Shown here: positions 52,474 through 64,000 of the stretch, in pieces | Layout of the letters: each line of letters opens with the position of its first letter | Numbering within the stretch: the first letter of the stretch is position 1 | DNA from: Stercorarius parasiticus | Lineage: Eukaryota > Chordata > Aves > Charadriiformes > Stercorariidae | Length of the DNA: 64,000 nucleotides | Direction: 5' to 3' | Assembly (NCBI GenBank): GCA_013396915.1 | Contig: VWZL01000009.1 | Span: 279,150-343,149, forward strand | Translations under genes and position numbers: made by a program | The notes under the pieces: model-generated | Seen by the model: only the letters and a program-made list of their open reading frames with translations | The model's database searches: none | Told to the model about the DNA's origin: nothing

Positions 52474-55400
52474 CTGGAAAAAAAAAAAGAAAACAAATCA
52501 CAGGAGCTTAATATACGGTGCTGCTTAAATGAGAAGCTGATGTGTGAACACGCTATCAAGCCCCTTCACTTCTCACAGTGGGCTCTGGCAGCGTCTGGAA
52601 CTTGCAAGCGAGGCACAAGGTAGGGAATAAAGCTGCTGCTTTTTGAAAGCCCCACCCCGAACATGGAAACCGAGAGTTGGCTCTAAATGCGAGTGTGAGC
52701 CCACGTTACGTTGCTTACTTTATTTTACTCAATTCAGCTCATCTCTCTTCTTCCAGAGAGATAATTTCCTAGAATTGAGACTATTTTTGCAAAAAATGAA
52801 AACGTTACTAGTGATTTCCTAATATTTGGAAGATGAAGGTTTGCTTCTAATTCACTCCAACCCTGTGTGTTGCATTCAAGGACTATTTTATCAGTTGTGA
52901 TCGGAGTGTCTGTTGCTCCAGTGTTTCTCATGCTTTTCAACCTCTAGCTGTTCATAAATCTCTTAAACTTATAAAGCACCTATTTGCAGAGCACTACGTC
53001 CAGCAGAGCACTCCTTTTCTGCAGCTGTGGAAAGGAGAGGAGGGAGCTCTTCTCCCTCGTGCCTGGTAAGCTGGGAAAAATTCTGCTCCTCTGTGCAGAA
53101 CCATCCTCCCAGACTTCCCGGTGGTAGGACTTAATTCCTATATTGGAACTGGGACTGCTCCCGCAAGCACGGACCATTTCCTGATCAGGGGTGAGAGCAG
53201 ATAAATGATCTGCCAGATGAACTTGGAGATGACTCTGTCCTGCATTTCGGGAACAGGCAGACAGAGAAGTAGTTCAGGGGCAGCTGAAGGAGGAGCTGTT
53301 AGCATAAATGAGCTTTTCTTATTTGCTATAATCTGCACTGACTGCTTGGCCTAGATTCGGGGCTAGTTGTGAGGTGGGGAAGAGGGATTAGCACATTGCC
53401 ATATGTTTTTGTCTTAATGGTATGTTTCATAGATTATTTTTCTACCCCACAGCTACATTTGGCAGGTTTCCTTCCTAGCATTTGGTAATGGTTCTTTATA
53501 AATGCAAAAAGAGAAACATGCCAAATGCATCTTCTACAACCAGAAGTAGTGGCAAAATAACGCTTTGCTCTGGGGCTGGTTGCAAAGCGGAGCCCAGGCT
53601 ATCGGGAAGGGGAGCTTACATTAAAGTACATCCTCACGCAGGTGCCCTCAAACGGTGAGGGTTCCACTGAGGGACTGACAGGTTTTCGTGGAGGAGAACG
53701 TGATGACACAGGAACAATTTTACTTTTCTTGGGACCGTCTCCTTCCTCATGCTACTGCTCGAAGTGTCCTCCCTACCTCTTTGTCCATCCAAGCTGCACT
53801 GTTCTCTTATGTTTCCTCTGAGAAAACAAGTGCTTGGAGCCCAGCACAGAGCCGTACAGAATGAGCTTGCCTATCAGGGGAAGAATCACGTGGAATTTTC
53901 CAATTTCCTTCCCATACTACTCCCTAAACGTTTGCTGTCGTCCATTGCTGACGATAGGAACCCGGGTGGGTCGTAGCAGGCCTCTGGCAAGATCCCACAC
54001 AGCAGATTGTATTTTTATGCTGCAACGTATAATAAATGCATCACTGTGCTGTTCCCCTCCCTTCGTGTGCTTTAGTGCACCCTTTCCCAAAGCCAAGAGG
54101 AAAACAAAAAAGCAGCCCAGAGATCTAGTTGGAAGTTCTCATGTCAGATGCTAGCGAGCATTTGGGGGCTGCATCCTGTCCTAGTATAGTTATTTCTACC
54201 ATGGCAAAGCAGACATACCCGTGCCGTACAGCTACAAAAGACCGCGCAGTCAGGGGAGTGGAGAAACCAGAGTCAGAAAACATTTCAAACGGTTATTGAA
54301 AGGCAACATGCTTCAGTCATTCTTCAGTGACACTCATCTACGCTGTTAAAAGGCTTTCTGGGTAACCGATTCCAGGCCTGAGGAACGTCTATGGCGAGAA
54401 GCACTCTCCTGATACCTCACCTAGACCTGCTGCGGAATTTGAAGCCTGTTGCTTCTTGTGCTCTTCTCAGTGGATTTGCACAGCCCAGCTTAACGTTTTT
54501 CAGCCCTGCAGCAGCCCGCAATTAACGATTGCTCTGGCCATTCTTCCTTTCCTGTAGATGTAGCAAAGTGAACTTTTCTGTCGTTCCTTACAGGTTGTGT
54601 TCTGGCCTTCTGCCCATCCTTGCCAGCTTCCGCTGGACACTCTGCACAGTGGAGTCATCCCCCACCTGTACCACGGAGCGCATCAAAATCCAAGTTCCTA
54701 GGAGCTGTTGTCGGCAGCACAGCACAGCCCCGAATCCGAACAGCACCGCAACCTACCAATCATTAAGTGCAGTAAGCCCATTAGGTGTATGCTGCCAGCA
54801 TTGCTACTAAATCACACCAAAAATTTTACTATGATGGTAGCACCCGCCAGGAGGACAGAGGAGGATTACACTTAGATTTGTGATGCTTACGGAAAATGAC
54901 TAAATCCCTCCCTAACTCTTGTATTTTACAGGTCCTTATCGCTACCAGTACCTTACTGCCCTCCATCAGAAGATCTTGAGTGCATGAATGTGCTACAAAC
55001 ATAACCGTATCGATGCAAGACTGAAAACACTGCTGTGAAGAAGGTATGCCTTTTAATTGCCGAAATGGGCGAACTGGGGTGCGGTGAAGTTACTGCTCGT
55101 GGTAAACAGCAAGTCAGAAGCAAAGCAGGAATAGAACTGAGGAGTCCTGATGACTTGCAAACCTTAAATTGAAATTTAAGTTCTAATTGCCTTCAGGTCC
55201 CGTAACTGATGTCTCAACTCTTTCCCCTGGATAGTGGTCAATTCATTTTATTCGCCTGGAACTAAGCTAGCGCGTTTGCCCGCTTCTCCAAGTAAGAAAG
55301 GTATGTACCGCGTTGACAAACACACCACTGCAGCAATAATTTTGCCACGTTCCAAAGTCTAGCTCTACGAAGCTAACTTAAGCAACAAGTGTAAATAAGC

Positions 55401-57004
55401 AAGCTATAGTTTAAGGTAGGAAACAAAGGTGGCAATTTTAATTGAAACTGAAGGGAAATTTATACAAGCAGAATTTATTTAAACGGGTTGCCGTTACCCA
55501 GAACTATCGTGCTATTCGCCCACATTATTTTAGATATTCAACAGGCAGGAGAGATTGGCAAGCCCATTCTAGTATATATGATATCCAGAATAAAGAAGCA
55601 AATGTACTGGGAACACGTGTTCAATTGGGTAGAACTTAAGACAGCCTAATACAAAAATCAGACAGCAGGTAGGGAAAAAATGAGTTGGTTTTTTTTTTCT
55701 ACAGGTCCCTCTTGGGCACTTTCCAGTCGGGCTTGCTTAGAGCAAGAAGTTGGATGTAGTTATACTAGCAGTCCCTTTCAGTTTCTGGATATAAGAAAAT
55801 GGCAGAGGTTTCGGTTAATGACGTTTTTTCCACCGTCATCTACCTTGTGCCAGTTCAGGGAATAGAGCAGCACAAGGAGACTAATCCAAATTCTGGCGTG
55901 ACTTTTCATCTGCCCTACCGCAAGTTAATGCACCGAGCAGGAGAAGACCAAGTCCTGAACATTTTGCAGAAAATTCAATTCTCTGTGAGCACACTTAACC
56001 AAATAGCAAGAAGGTAATAGTCTGCGCTACCTCTCAATTACTTTCAGAGCTTTTCTAACTTATGCAGCGTTCCACTCAGAAGAATTTCCCCCGTGATACC
56101 TATAGTTTGACAGAGGAGTAAGTAAGGATTGTAACATCTGGCCAATGGTGACTACTACTAAAAAAAAAAAAACACAACACCTATCTGTACTGCCTCCCTC
56201 CCCAAACTCCCCCCCAAAAAAAAACCCCAAACCAGATAATGCTACAAAGAAAATGAGCGTAGAAGATGGCGCTGGCGCTGTCTGAAGCAGAATTCCTTTC
56301 CCCGGGTCAGGAAATGACAGTCCAGCTAGGGATCTGGTTGGACAGCAGAAGTGCTGCTTGGGACATGAGCTGATTAGCTATGTCAAAATACAGGGACAAA
56401 ATAGTACCAGCTGTTCTGACCTGGCCTTATTGTATGTTGTTGCAGGAGCTCCAGGAAGAGGGCTGCCTCCACGTGACGGAGGGGCACCCACGCCCTGCCG
56501 AGCCCCTGAAACAAACAGCACAGTGCCTATACATCCGGGACACCAGGCAGACTGGGCAGAGATGCTCCCAGATAACAAGGTAAGTGCACCTTGGAAAACA
56601 GTGCCTTTTGGAATCATGACGAGAGCCTACGCCTTGGCCCGGGCCTTCTTACAAGAAAGGCCACTTGGTCGCTGGACTCTGTGGTCATGTTTTTCTCATT
56701 GGCTAACATCTGCTCAGGTGAACATGAGGAGCCAGGCAGTAACCATGGCGTTGATTCGCGCAGCCAGCTGGGCTGCCAAACACCACTCACACTTTACAGC
56801 TAATGGCAATTGGTAGCAAATTCAAACCACTGAGCAAGATGTGAAATAACTCGCATCCTCTAACTAATGCTCAGAGCTTTCCTGTTTTCCTCCTCTTTGA
56901 TAGTTTTTGGTTTTGATTTTATTTAAATGAGGTAACAAGAAGCGAAAGAAATCACTTATTAGGAAAGATAAAGGTAGATCATCTCAACAAACTTCAATAC
57001 TTAC
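52474..57004 (-). other. ANTXR2: Intron between exons 9 and 10
   Basis: This 4,531-bp intron splits the His codon of TIHEK after its first base. On the minus strand the acceptor side carries a very long pyrimidine tract, including 11 consecutive T just before CCAG. On the plus strand the intron holds a degenerate CR1-like stretch near 54345-54700 and two segments flanked by good splice-like sites (54932-55043 and 56446-56579). It also has an AC-rich poly-A tract near 56160-56230. None of the short open frames is recognised. Confidence 0.8.
54345..54700 (+). mobile_element. Degenerate CR1-like LINE fragment
   Basis: The plus strand reads like an old copy of the 3' part of a CR1 retrotransposon. 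Recognisable blocks are a GATTCCAGGCCTGAGG-type segment, GCACTCTCCTGATACCTCAC followed by CTAGACCTGCTG, then TTTGAAGCCTGTTGCTTCTT, and further on a GCTTCCGCTGGACACTCTGC block close to the common CR1 CCTCCGCTGGACTCTCTCC. The match is from memory of CR1 consensus order and is diverged, so the ends are approximate. The 93-codon open frame at 54529-54810 lies partly in it and is not a gene. Confidence 0.55.
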
Positions 57005-57100
57005 GAATTGTAGTTCCGTTGACGTGGTAGGTACAAGTAACACTGTCGGTTTTCCCACCAAGGGTTAAGCCACTTCCTCTAAGAACAACTTGGAACTCCT
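57005..57100 (-). CDS. ANTXR2: ANTXR2 exon 9 (Ig-like extracellular domain)
   Basis: The 96-nt exon starts in phase 1 (AG completes Glu) and leaves one base for a His codon finished in exon 10. It reads E-EFQVVLRGSGLTLGG, then a stretch containing SVTCTYHVNGTTI. This is the core of the Anth_Ig ectodomain: the EEFQ start, the G-rich turn and the CTY motif match ANTXR2 (human differs at several positions, as recalled). The sequence N-G-T is an N-glycosylation sequon at roughly the same place as one in the human receptor. The acceptor is TTCTCTCCAG and the donor C|GTAAGTATTG. Confidence 0.94.
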
Positions 57101-58199
57101 CTGGAGAGAAAAGCGAAAACCCAAAATAACTGTTCTTTAGTGCACTAAGTCAGACAAGGAGAATTTCAATATAGCCTGCAATAAATGAAGCGCAACATAG
57201 TAATGATTCAAACTTACTCACGTCTCCTCTTTAATTGACCCATGTTACAGGGTTTTTCAGTTAGGTCACTAGAGGAAAAACCAAGATTTCTTCCCAAATC
57301 TTTATCACTGAGGCAGCCCTATTAAACCGGGAGTTGACTCGTGACTATCAAAAGGATCTGGGGCTCAGCTGCGCCGTGAGAAACAGTTTCTCAGCGAATA
57401 CTCTGATGAATGAGGAATCTGGATCTCATAACAGGAAGACTCCCCAAACCTTGATCGGGCCCACTTGAAGGGCCAGACGAAGAAAAACTGTCTCCTTAGT
57501 ACTATTCCTCTGGAAGTCGAGTAAGGGCCGCGCTGCTTGTGAATTGTGCAGAGGAGGAGTGAAAAGGGTCTGTTTACCAAGGCCACTGATTTCATTGAGA
57601 CAAATGAGATGTTTTACAAAAAAACATCAAAACAAGATTTTGCAACTACCTTATTTTGATAGGTCTCAAACCGTGTGGATTGTGAAACCCAGGAAGAAGA
57701 CAAGCCCTAAAAGTTTTGTGCAACTCTTTGACTTAATAAATGACACAAAAATGTAATCAAATGCTTTGCGGCTTATACTCCACGGATTTGGGGCGGGGCG
57801 CTACAAATACTGTCATCGATTTATATGAGCATATGTTACCGGGATTCCCAGAACTTAACTCCGTGCCCATAGGTAAAACAGTATGTGAGCCTCACAGAGT
57901 CAGTACCATCGCATTGAATACGAGGGCGAGTGCAGAGCGTGACTAATGCGAGAGGGGCAGACAAATGAGTCTCAAACTTTTACATACGTTACCTAAATTA
58001 TCGAAGTAGGCCGTGGAAGACAGCTCCTCCGAAGAGAAAAATGAGTCAACAGAGAAGGACCAGATCTTTCTTAAAACTCCTTGAGGAGTTTTTTTAGAGA
58101 TGTTTTACTCTAGAGACCTGTGGGGTTTTCCTTTGGGTCAAACAGGGAATTCACGGTCCCATAATAATTGAATATTATCTTAAACTTACAAGAACTTAC
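57101..58199 (-). other. ANTXR2: Intron between exons 8 and 9
   Basis: This 1,099-bp GT-AG intron interrupts a Glu codon after its first base. It contains a perfect 8-bp inverted repeat with a 4-base loop at 58073-58092, about 110 nt downstream of the exon 8 donor. Two short plus-strand open frames (57544-57756 and 57740-57946) resemble nothing I know. No transposon was recognised. Confidence 0.85.
58073..58092. repeat. Perfect 8-bp hairpin in intron after exon 8
   Basis: AAAACTCC, loop TTGA, GGAGTTTT forms a perfect stem followed by extra T. It lies about 110 nt inside the intron from the exon 8 donor. It resembles a bacterial terminator by chance. Confidence 0.75.
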
Positions 58200-58260
58200 C
58201 TCCCACACAGACGCTGGATGGCTCCAAATATAAAATCTCAGTGCATGATTGCTTCAAAAC
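58200..58260 (-). CDS. ANTXR2: ANTXR2 exon 8 (start of Ig-like extracellular domain)
   Basis: The 61-nt exon encodes 20 codons plus one base. The reading is VLKQSCTEILYLEPSSVCVG and the last G is the first base of a Glu codon completed by the next exon. It follows the linker from the von Willebrand A domain and opens the Ig-like (Anth_Ig) domain of the ectodomain. The motif SCTEIL followed by PSSVCVGEEF is a strong ANTXR signature, and two cysteines of the family are kept. The acceptor is ...CAATAG and the donor GGGAG|GTAAGTTC is near consensus. The start phase is 0, inferred from the uninterrupted frame. Confidence 0.93.
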
Positions 58261-61200
58261 CTATTGCAAAGGAGGAAACTAGTCATGAATAGGTTTCGGT
58301 GGGCTACTTCAGTGAGAAACATTATTTTAAAACAAATGCTTGTCTCTAGAAGATAGACGTGCACAGCTACGGGTTTGATTTGCACAAGCCTGGCTTTGTG
58401 TAGGACGTTGCCTTCACCGTGTAAAACTTCTGCTTGCCTGCACAGTCAAGCCTGCTAAGAGTTCATAAGACTTGGATTAGTTCGTTAAATCCGGGTCACT
58501 CTTTAAAATGTAATGATGTCTGATTTTGGTCCTTAAATTTCTGTGCAGATCCCTAACCTAATTTTTTTCCATGAACTCCGGTCCTAATGTTTAAGCCAAA
58601 AATTAGTCACAAGGAGCCTGATCCAAACTCTAATCCAGTCAAAAGCAGTCTTCCAACAATCTGTGGGTCGAGCCAAGTGCACGTTATTCCAAGTGCTGGC
58701 ATCCTGCCCTATGTAAAGCAGAGCAAGAACGTACGGCGCTCTTGACTGCGCTGCCTTCTGTCTGATGGGTTTTTTTCACTGCTGCACCAGTCAGCCTGCT
58801 TTGATTGCCCAGCCTGTCAGGGAGTGTTCTTCCAAAAGGCTGGGACAAAACAATACTCCCACAGGTGACTCAGAAATACACGGGACGGAAGGTAAGACAA
58901 AGGAGGAACCAGACACCTTTGACCAATTTTATTTAGGTCGTCTCAGACACTCCCCTTTGTTTCAGCCAAGAAACGTTTTACCGTTTACGAATACATGAAG
59001 CGATCTAGTTATCCATGGTGACTTAAGCAGGGGCATGAGTAGCACCCAGCTGTTGACTACTGCAGACCATTTTTAGCAGGCATTCATACATAATAGTACG
59101 TGGAATCAATTCAGGTCCTTGGAATCACGTCCACAGTAGAAAGTCCTATTATTGTACCCTCTCTACCTCCGTTTGCCAAAACTGCCTGCTCCTGAGCTGG
59201 CCTAATGGTCAGGAAATGTCGAGTCTGTCTTAACGGTAGCTCCTTTTTCCTTCCTTTAAATAGTCTCTTTTTTACTCTGTCTGCTCTACTTGCTAGTGAT
59301 TTCTGTTGCTACACAGCCAGAGCCAGCAGAAATAATAACATATTTGTCACTGTACATAGTAAAAAGCATGCCAAGAACAACCTGCCTCATTTAACACTTT
59401 CCGTAATACCTGTCTCCCCACGAACCGTTGCGCACAAATTACCTTTTAGTGCTTCAAAACCCATTTGTAAATGTAAAGTAGTGGTTTTTTTAAATAGAGA
59501 CCTTGCAGGTGCACACACTTGGATGAGAGACAGCACTAGAGATCTTTGGAAAGAATGTAGTTTGAAGTTCAGTGCAAGTTGACCAGTTTACGTTAGCTGA
59601 GGTTCTCACTTCAATTCCAAAAAAGGACTCAGCTTTTTGATTGCTATTGCAGTGTGGAGGGAGGAAGTGTTACTTAGCTTATTTCGGGNCAAAATAAAAT
59701 GCAGAAAGAGTAAAGCATTTTATTCCTTTACTGTGAAAACATGTTCTGTTTGGGGTTGTTTGGTTTTCCTCTGAAGAGAACGAGTCACAAGAAGAGTCCA
59801 ATTTAAGTCAATGAGACTACAGACTTGCTTTAGTATGAAGTACGGATCTAGCCGTAGGCAGTATCAAAGGCAGCTGAATTCATTAATTTTTTTTTTTTTT
59901 GAGAGCAGCACCATATAGACAGGGAGAAACTTTCCAACTCCTGTCCTGTCCCGATTTGCCCACTGCCTGATGAAGTAGGGACGTGTTATGAATCGGGGGG
60001 GTGGGCAGGGGAGAAGACCATGACAGACATAATCTGTCTTTTCCTAGAAAGTAGTCATTCTGTAATTGCATTGTATCCTGTGTTTCTAAATGCAATATAA
60101 AACAGGAAAAGAACCTATTTGGACGTGCTTAACTGCCTATAGATTTCAGAGGCGGGAGCTGCATTTAACAATGGCAACATACAAACCAAAGCAAAGCCTG
60201 CATGTGATTACACCTCCCCTCTCCCCTCCTCCGCCCCCCTTTTGAGAATTTAAAACTAACTTTAAACTACCTTGCTGCGGACACCCGAGCTGCAAAGTCA
60301 GCAAGATGGAAATGAACTTTACAAAAATCTGCACTAGGCTCCCTGTTTGCCAGTTGAGGATAATCAGAGAATGATCTGGCGTTGCAAATTGGTTATTTAG
60401 AAACCTACTGCCCACAAGAAAAGTTGAAATGATTACTATATAAGGCCGTCCTTGGATAGGCCAGTTAAACACTCTGCTGACATCAAGTCAAATAAGACTA
60501 TAAATTGCCTTAGTTTAACAGCAAGCAGGGAGAGATTCAGAGAGTTGATGTCATCCATTTCATTTCCAGAGTGCCACACCAAATATAGGGCTCTCTTCTC
60601 CGGGGCTCGCGAAGGCTTGCCTTCTAGCCCCCTCCCCGAATGCTAGCTGTCCCAGAAAGAAACATTCCCCGCAAACCAAAGTGCAAAATAGAGTGGAAAC
60701 CTGTCAGCCTGTGTCTTGCTGTCTTACAGCTTCGGAAATGGAGAGCTGTGGAAAAACTACGGCGTGGTTCCTCCAAGCCTGAGACAGTCTGTGCTACGGG
60801 GAAGTCGGTACAGCTGGCAACGCCCAGAGGCGAACCGCAGTGGAGAGGATCACCTCAAAATCACAGGTGGGGGCTTGCTGCTTTGACACTCGTTAGGAAG
60901 CATGGGTGGCTGCTGGAAAAAGAGAAGGCAGTAGAGTTCTGCTCTTCCAGCTAGTCACTCTGTTGTACTCAAAGAAAACGAGACATGAAATGCAGGCCCC
61001 AAACATCCTCTTGTTCAACACCACCACCGCAACAGACTGCTGAGCGAACCCTATTCTGTAGCTTCTCCGTACACAGAATTCGTTACATCCCTGCCATACT
61101 GCGGCAGCCGAGCATCTAAGATTAAAAAAATGTTGTTATGATGTTTTCTACAAACAACTATTACAACAGCTACCTTGACAACAAGCGGCATAAACGCAGT

Positions 61201-64000
61201 TTATGCTCAGTGCTGAAAAAAATGCATGGCACAGCTTCTGAGGGTTGGCTGAAGGCAGAAGGCCTTCTGAGGCTCTTGGTGAAATCACATCTTAAAGCTA
61301 TTAAGTGTACAGTTTCCATAGCACTTCTCAGTAACGCACGCTAACCATGTCAGAATGCTTCCGAGAGCAGAAGTTATCAGAATAAAGGCATCTGAGAGAT
61401 CCCATGGGCACTCAAAAGCAAATTCACCCTTGATGTGAACTCACTGACATACGTTGGGATTCTCTTTGGCCAAACAAGCTTTTCTTTTTCCACGAGAGTC
61501 CTGTAGAATCTGGCATGCACACAGCTCTCGGAGGCTCTGTCCTTTAGAGGAGTCTCTCTGTGCTCAACTCCTGCTGTCAGCTTTCTCTCAGCTCACCAAC
61601 AGCAGCGAAGTGTGCAGCTATCGGCACCGAACTGTTTAGCTCTTGAACCAGCTAACCGTCGTTCAGATCTCCTCTTCAAGTCCTGCGTTGTCCGGCTGTC
61701 ACCTACCTCGGCTCTCAAGCTTCTGCAGAGGCTTATAAGCCACGGTTTTGTGCTCCATGTAAGTTTAACCTTCTTCAGGCACAAACAAGTACGCGTGTTA
61801 TTTTTTCTTAGAAGGGTTGCAGAAAGGCCATCCGCTTTATCAGCTTTTCAGTTTGGGAGCGCTTTTCACCTAGCACAATTTTTTTCTGAACAGCCGGATT
61901 GTTGATCAGTACTTAAAATCTGTATCAGTCTTTATCAGTGGCATGGATTTCTATGCGTTTCCCACTAGAAGGTTCCCGAAGGCTCGCATAAGCTTCACAG
62001 CCCTCTTCCTAAAGAAGTGCTTTAGCAGTTTTGTCATTAATAAGACACTGAATTCAGTTAGAGATGTTTTACAGAAACGTTGTCTGTTTCTGACCTGTAG
62101 GTGTCTGAATTGAAAAACAGATGGATATGTTGTTAGATTTAAGCTGCAGAAACTATACACGTATGCAGACAATTACATTAGCATAGAAAAGGCAGACGTC
62201 GCTTCAACAAATTGCAAAAAGGCAGCCAAATAACACGATGAGGCTCACTGGTGCTTATAGTCTTTGCAAACTCCACCTCTGTTCATAAATTTTGCCTTGT
62301 CATGCACCTTGCCCTTGCGCTTGATGCAAACGCTTCTTCCCACGGAAAACGTGCCTTCTGCATCTTCCAGTACCTCTTTGACAGACCGGGCCCGGCTCTG
62401 CTTTGACTCCCTTTTCACCCTTGCTGCTGCCTCTTGGAGGTTCTCGGAGCTTAAACAGCGCAGCAGTCCGGCTCCTGCAGCTTTTTAAGTATTTTGACTA
62501 CCATCCGCTCAGAACATACTGCGGAACAGAGCTGTACCATGCGGCACAGTGTTACACGCGGGCTAAAACAACAACTTTCCCTTCCAGCACTTTAATGAAT
62601 TTCATGTTCCAAGAAATTGTGAGAACAATGCAGTAGTAACGAGCCATGAGCAACCCAACTGTACATCGACAATTAACAAAATACGCTAAGCGTCAATTTA
62701 TTTCACAGCACCATTTGATTTTGCTTAGCCCCAGTATGCAGTTCAAAAGTATTTGGCAGCAGTCAGCACCATAAATCATAACTCGCACGGCATCTGTTCC
62801 TCCCCGGAACTGTACCCCGAGTTCAGGATTTGGGGCAGGTCATCAGCACAGCTGGATTCTTTAGTGAACCACCATAACGATTTTCTAGTCTACTGTTCTG
62901 AAACTGGAAAATGATGCATGGCTGTGTAAGGTGTTCGCTTTAGGTGAAAAGATTAGTGTAACTGTGAAGTGCTGGAGGAAGAGCGCCCTTTGACGCATTT
63001 TGATGAGACTCGGCACGCTAACAGTTTTGAACTAAGGATTTGCAGAGTCGCTGGTGGCCTTTACTCCCTAGGGTTCAATTTCAAACGTGCCACTCTGTGT
63101 TTACGTCATTGCTCACTGGACGCCGATCCTAAATCAGGCTGGCTTGACTCTTTCCAGAGGAAGACAGTATGGTTCCGTGAACAAAAGTGTTACGTACTGT
63201 AATAAAAGAAATGCATCTAACTCGCTATTTCCAGCACCGAGTTTTAAAGAGGAAAAATTTTTTCAGCTTTAAAAAACGATCTTATTTGCTATAGTCATGT
63301 GTAGCAAAACATGCTGACGGTGCAATATAATCACTTCCACGCTCCGTGTGCAAAAATACATTTACAGCGGTATTATCTCCTGCTCATTGCACTCCGAGCT
63401 TGCGCCTGGAGCTCTGCCTGTTGATACGCAGCCAGGCAGTCATGTGTACGCTCACTGCAAAACGTGTGCTGCGCAACTCGGAAAGATGGCAGAACAGCAC
63501 TAAAAAAACCCTTAAATGCTAGTCTAACAGCAACTTTCCTGTGCACATTTCCACCCCCTTTTCTTTCCTCTTTCCCTTCCAAATGTGGAGTTCATCATTT
63601 TCTCTAGGGATGCTCTAAACGGGACACCTAGTGAGCGAAATATAAACAACCATGAGGAAAGCAGATCTAGGAACCGCGGTAAGCTGCAAACATCGTTAAA
63701 ACTGCAGAAGCTGCGTTCATAGCATGACACGCGGAGAGGATGCGTTTTTCCTCACGTGGCGTGCCAAGCGCCTTTCTCAGTTAAACGTGAAACCTGCATC
63801 ACAAAGACCTGCATCTCCTTTAGTTCCGCCCTCGATCCACGTACAGTGGTGAACGCGCTCAAGTTAGCAGCCTACAACCTTCTAATTGTTACTGCAAAAC
63901 ACAAACACTTAATTCGATAAACTGTACTGAACCAGGGGGGACAGGAAGGGAAGACGGCGCGCGCTACAGCTAACTCACAAAACGGTGTCCGAGAGGGCCC
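58261..64000 (-). other. ANTXR2: Partial intron upstream of exon 8
   Basis: This stretch lies 5' of exon 8 in the gene. I looked on the minus strand for the preceding exon, which should end the von Willebrand A domain with a phase-0 donor, and did not find it, so the intron is probably at least 5.7 kb long. The acceptor at its left end reads TTGCAATAG. Open frames of up to about 125 codons occur on both strands but none is recognised. There is one ambiguous base at 59689 and a run of 14 or more T around 59887. No transposon was recognised. Confidence 0.75.

Noticed and set aside
58073..58092. Hairpin followed by T run, like a rho-independent terminator.
   Set aside because: This is vertebrate intronic DNA, where such signals do not end transcription.
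63524..63620. Minus-strand reading with F-R-A-S-L-E-K-M-M-N-S, faintly like the end of the von Willebrand A domain that should precede exon 8.
   Set aside because: There is no GT donor at the required place and the alignment needs a gap, so it is treated as chance.

Overview
This window is vertebrate nuclear DNA and appears to lie entirely inside one large gene read on the minus strand: ANTXR2 (anthrax toxin receptor 2, also called capillary morphogenesis gene 2, CMG2). This is a host cell-surface receptor for basement-membrane and collagen ligands. I recognised nine consecutive coding exons by translating the minus strand and matching exon edges to GT-AG splice sites. Their phases join without a break into 263 codons (789 nt). 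They cover the end of the extracellular region, the transmembrane helix and most of the cytoplasmic domain. By analogy with the human 17-exon gene (recalled numbering) they are exons 8 to 16. The signal peptide, the von Willebrand A domain and the usual last exon are not in the window.

Layout from 5' to 3' of the gene, which runs right to left here: partial upstream intron (58261-64000); exon 8 (58200-58260); exon 9 (57005-57100); exon 10 (52404-52473); an 18.6 kb intron; exon 11 (33694-33772); exon 12 with the transmembrane helix (30208-30303); exon 13, proline-rich (24664-24705); exon 14 (23519-23614); exon 15 (19375-19542); exon 16 (18093-18173). If exon 16 is not spliced, reading continues 10 codons to a stop at 18060. 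That gives an alternative C-terminus resembling a known human isoform. The remaining 18 kb to the left show no further recognisable ANTXR2 coding sequence and are most simply the start of the last intron.

The organism is probably a sauropsid, most likely a bird. The protein is close to, but not identical with, the mammalian one, and two short degenerate stretches look like CR1 retrotransposon remnants, the family typical of birds, turtles and crocodilians. The species cannot be fixed from the sequence alone.

The non-coding remainder (about 98.8 percent) holds simple repeats, two clusters of alternating purine-pyrimidine DNA, short palindromes, AT-rich stretches that could be conserved elements, and plus-strand segments framed by splice-like sites. 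CpG is much less depleted in places than expected for vertebrate introns. Apart from the alternative C-terminus I found no convincing new system; the other findings are modest leads.
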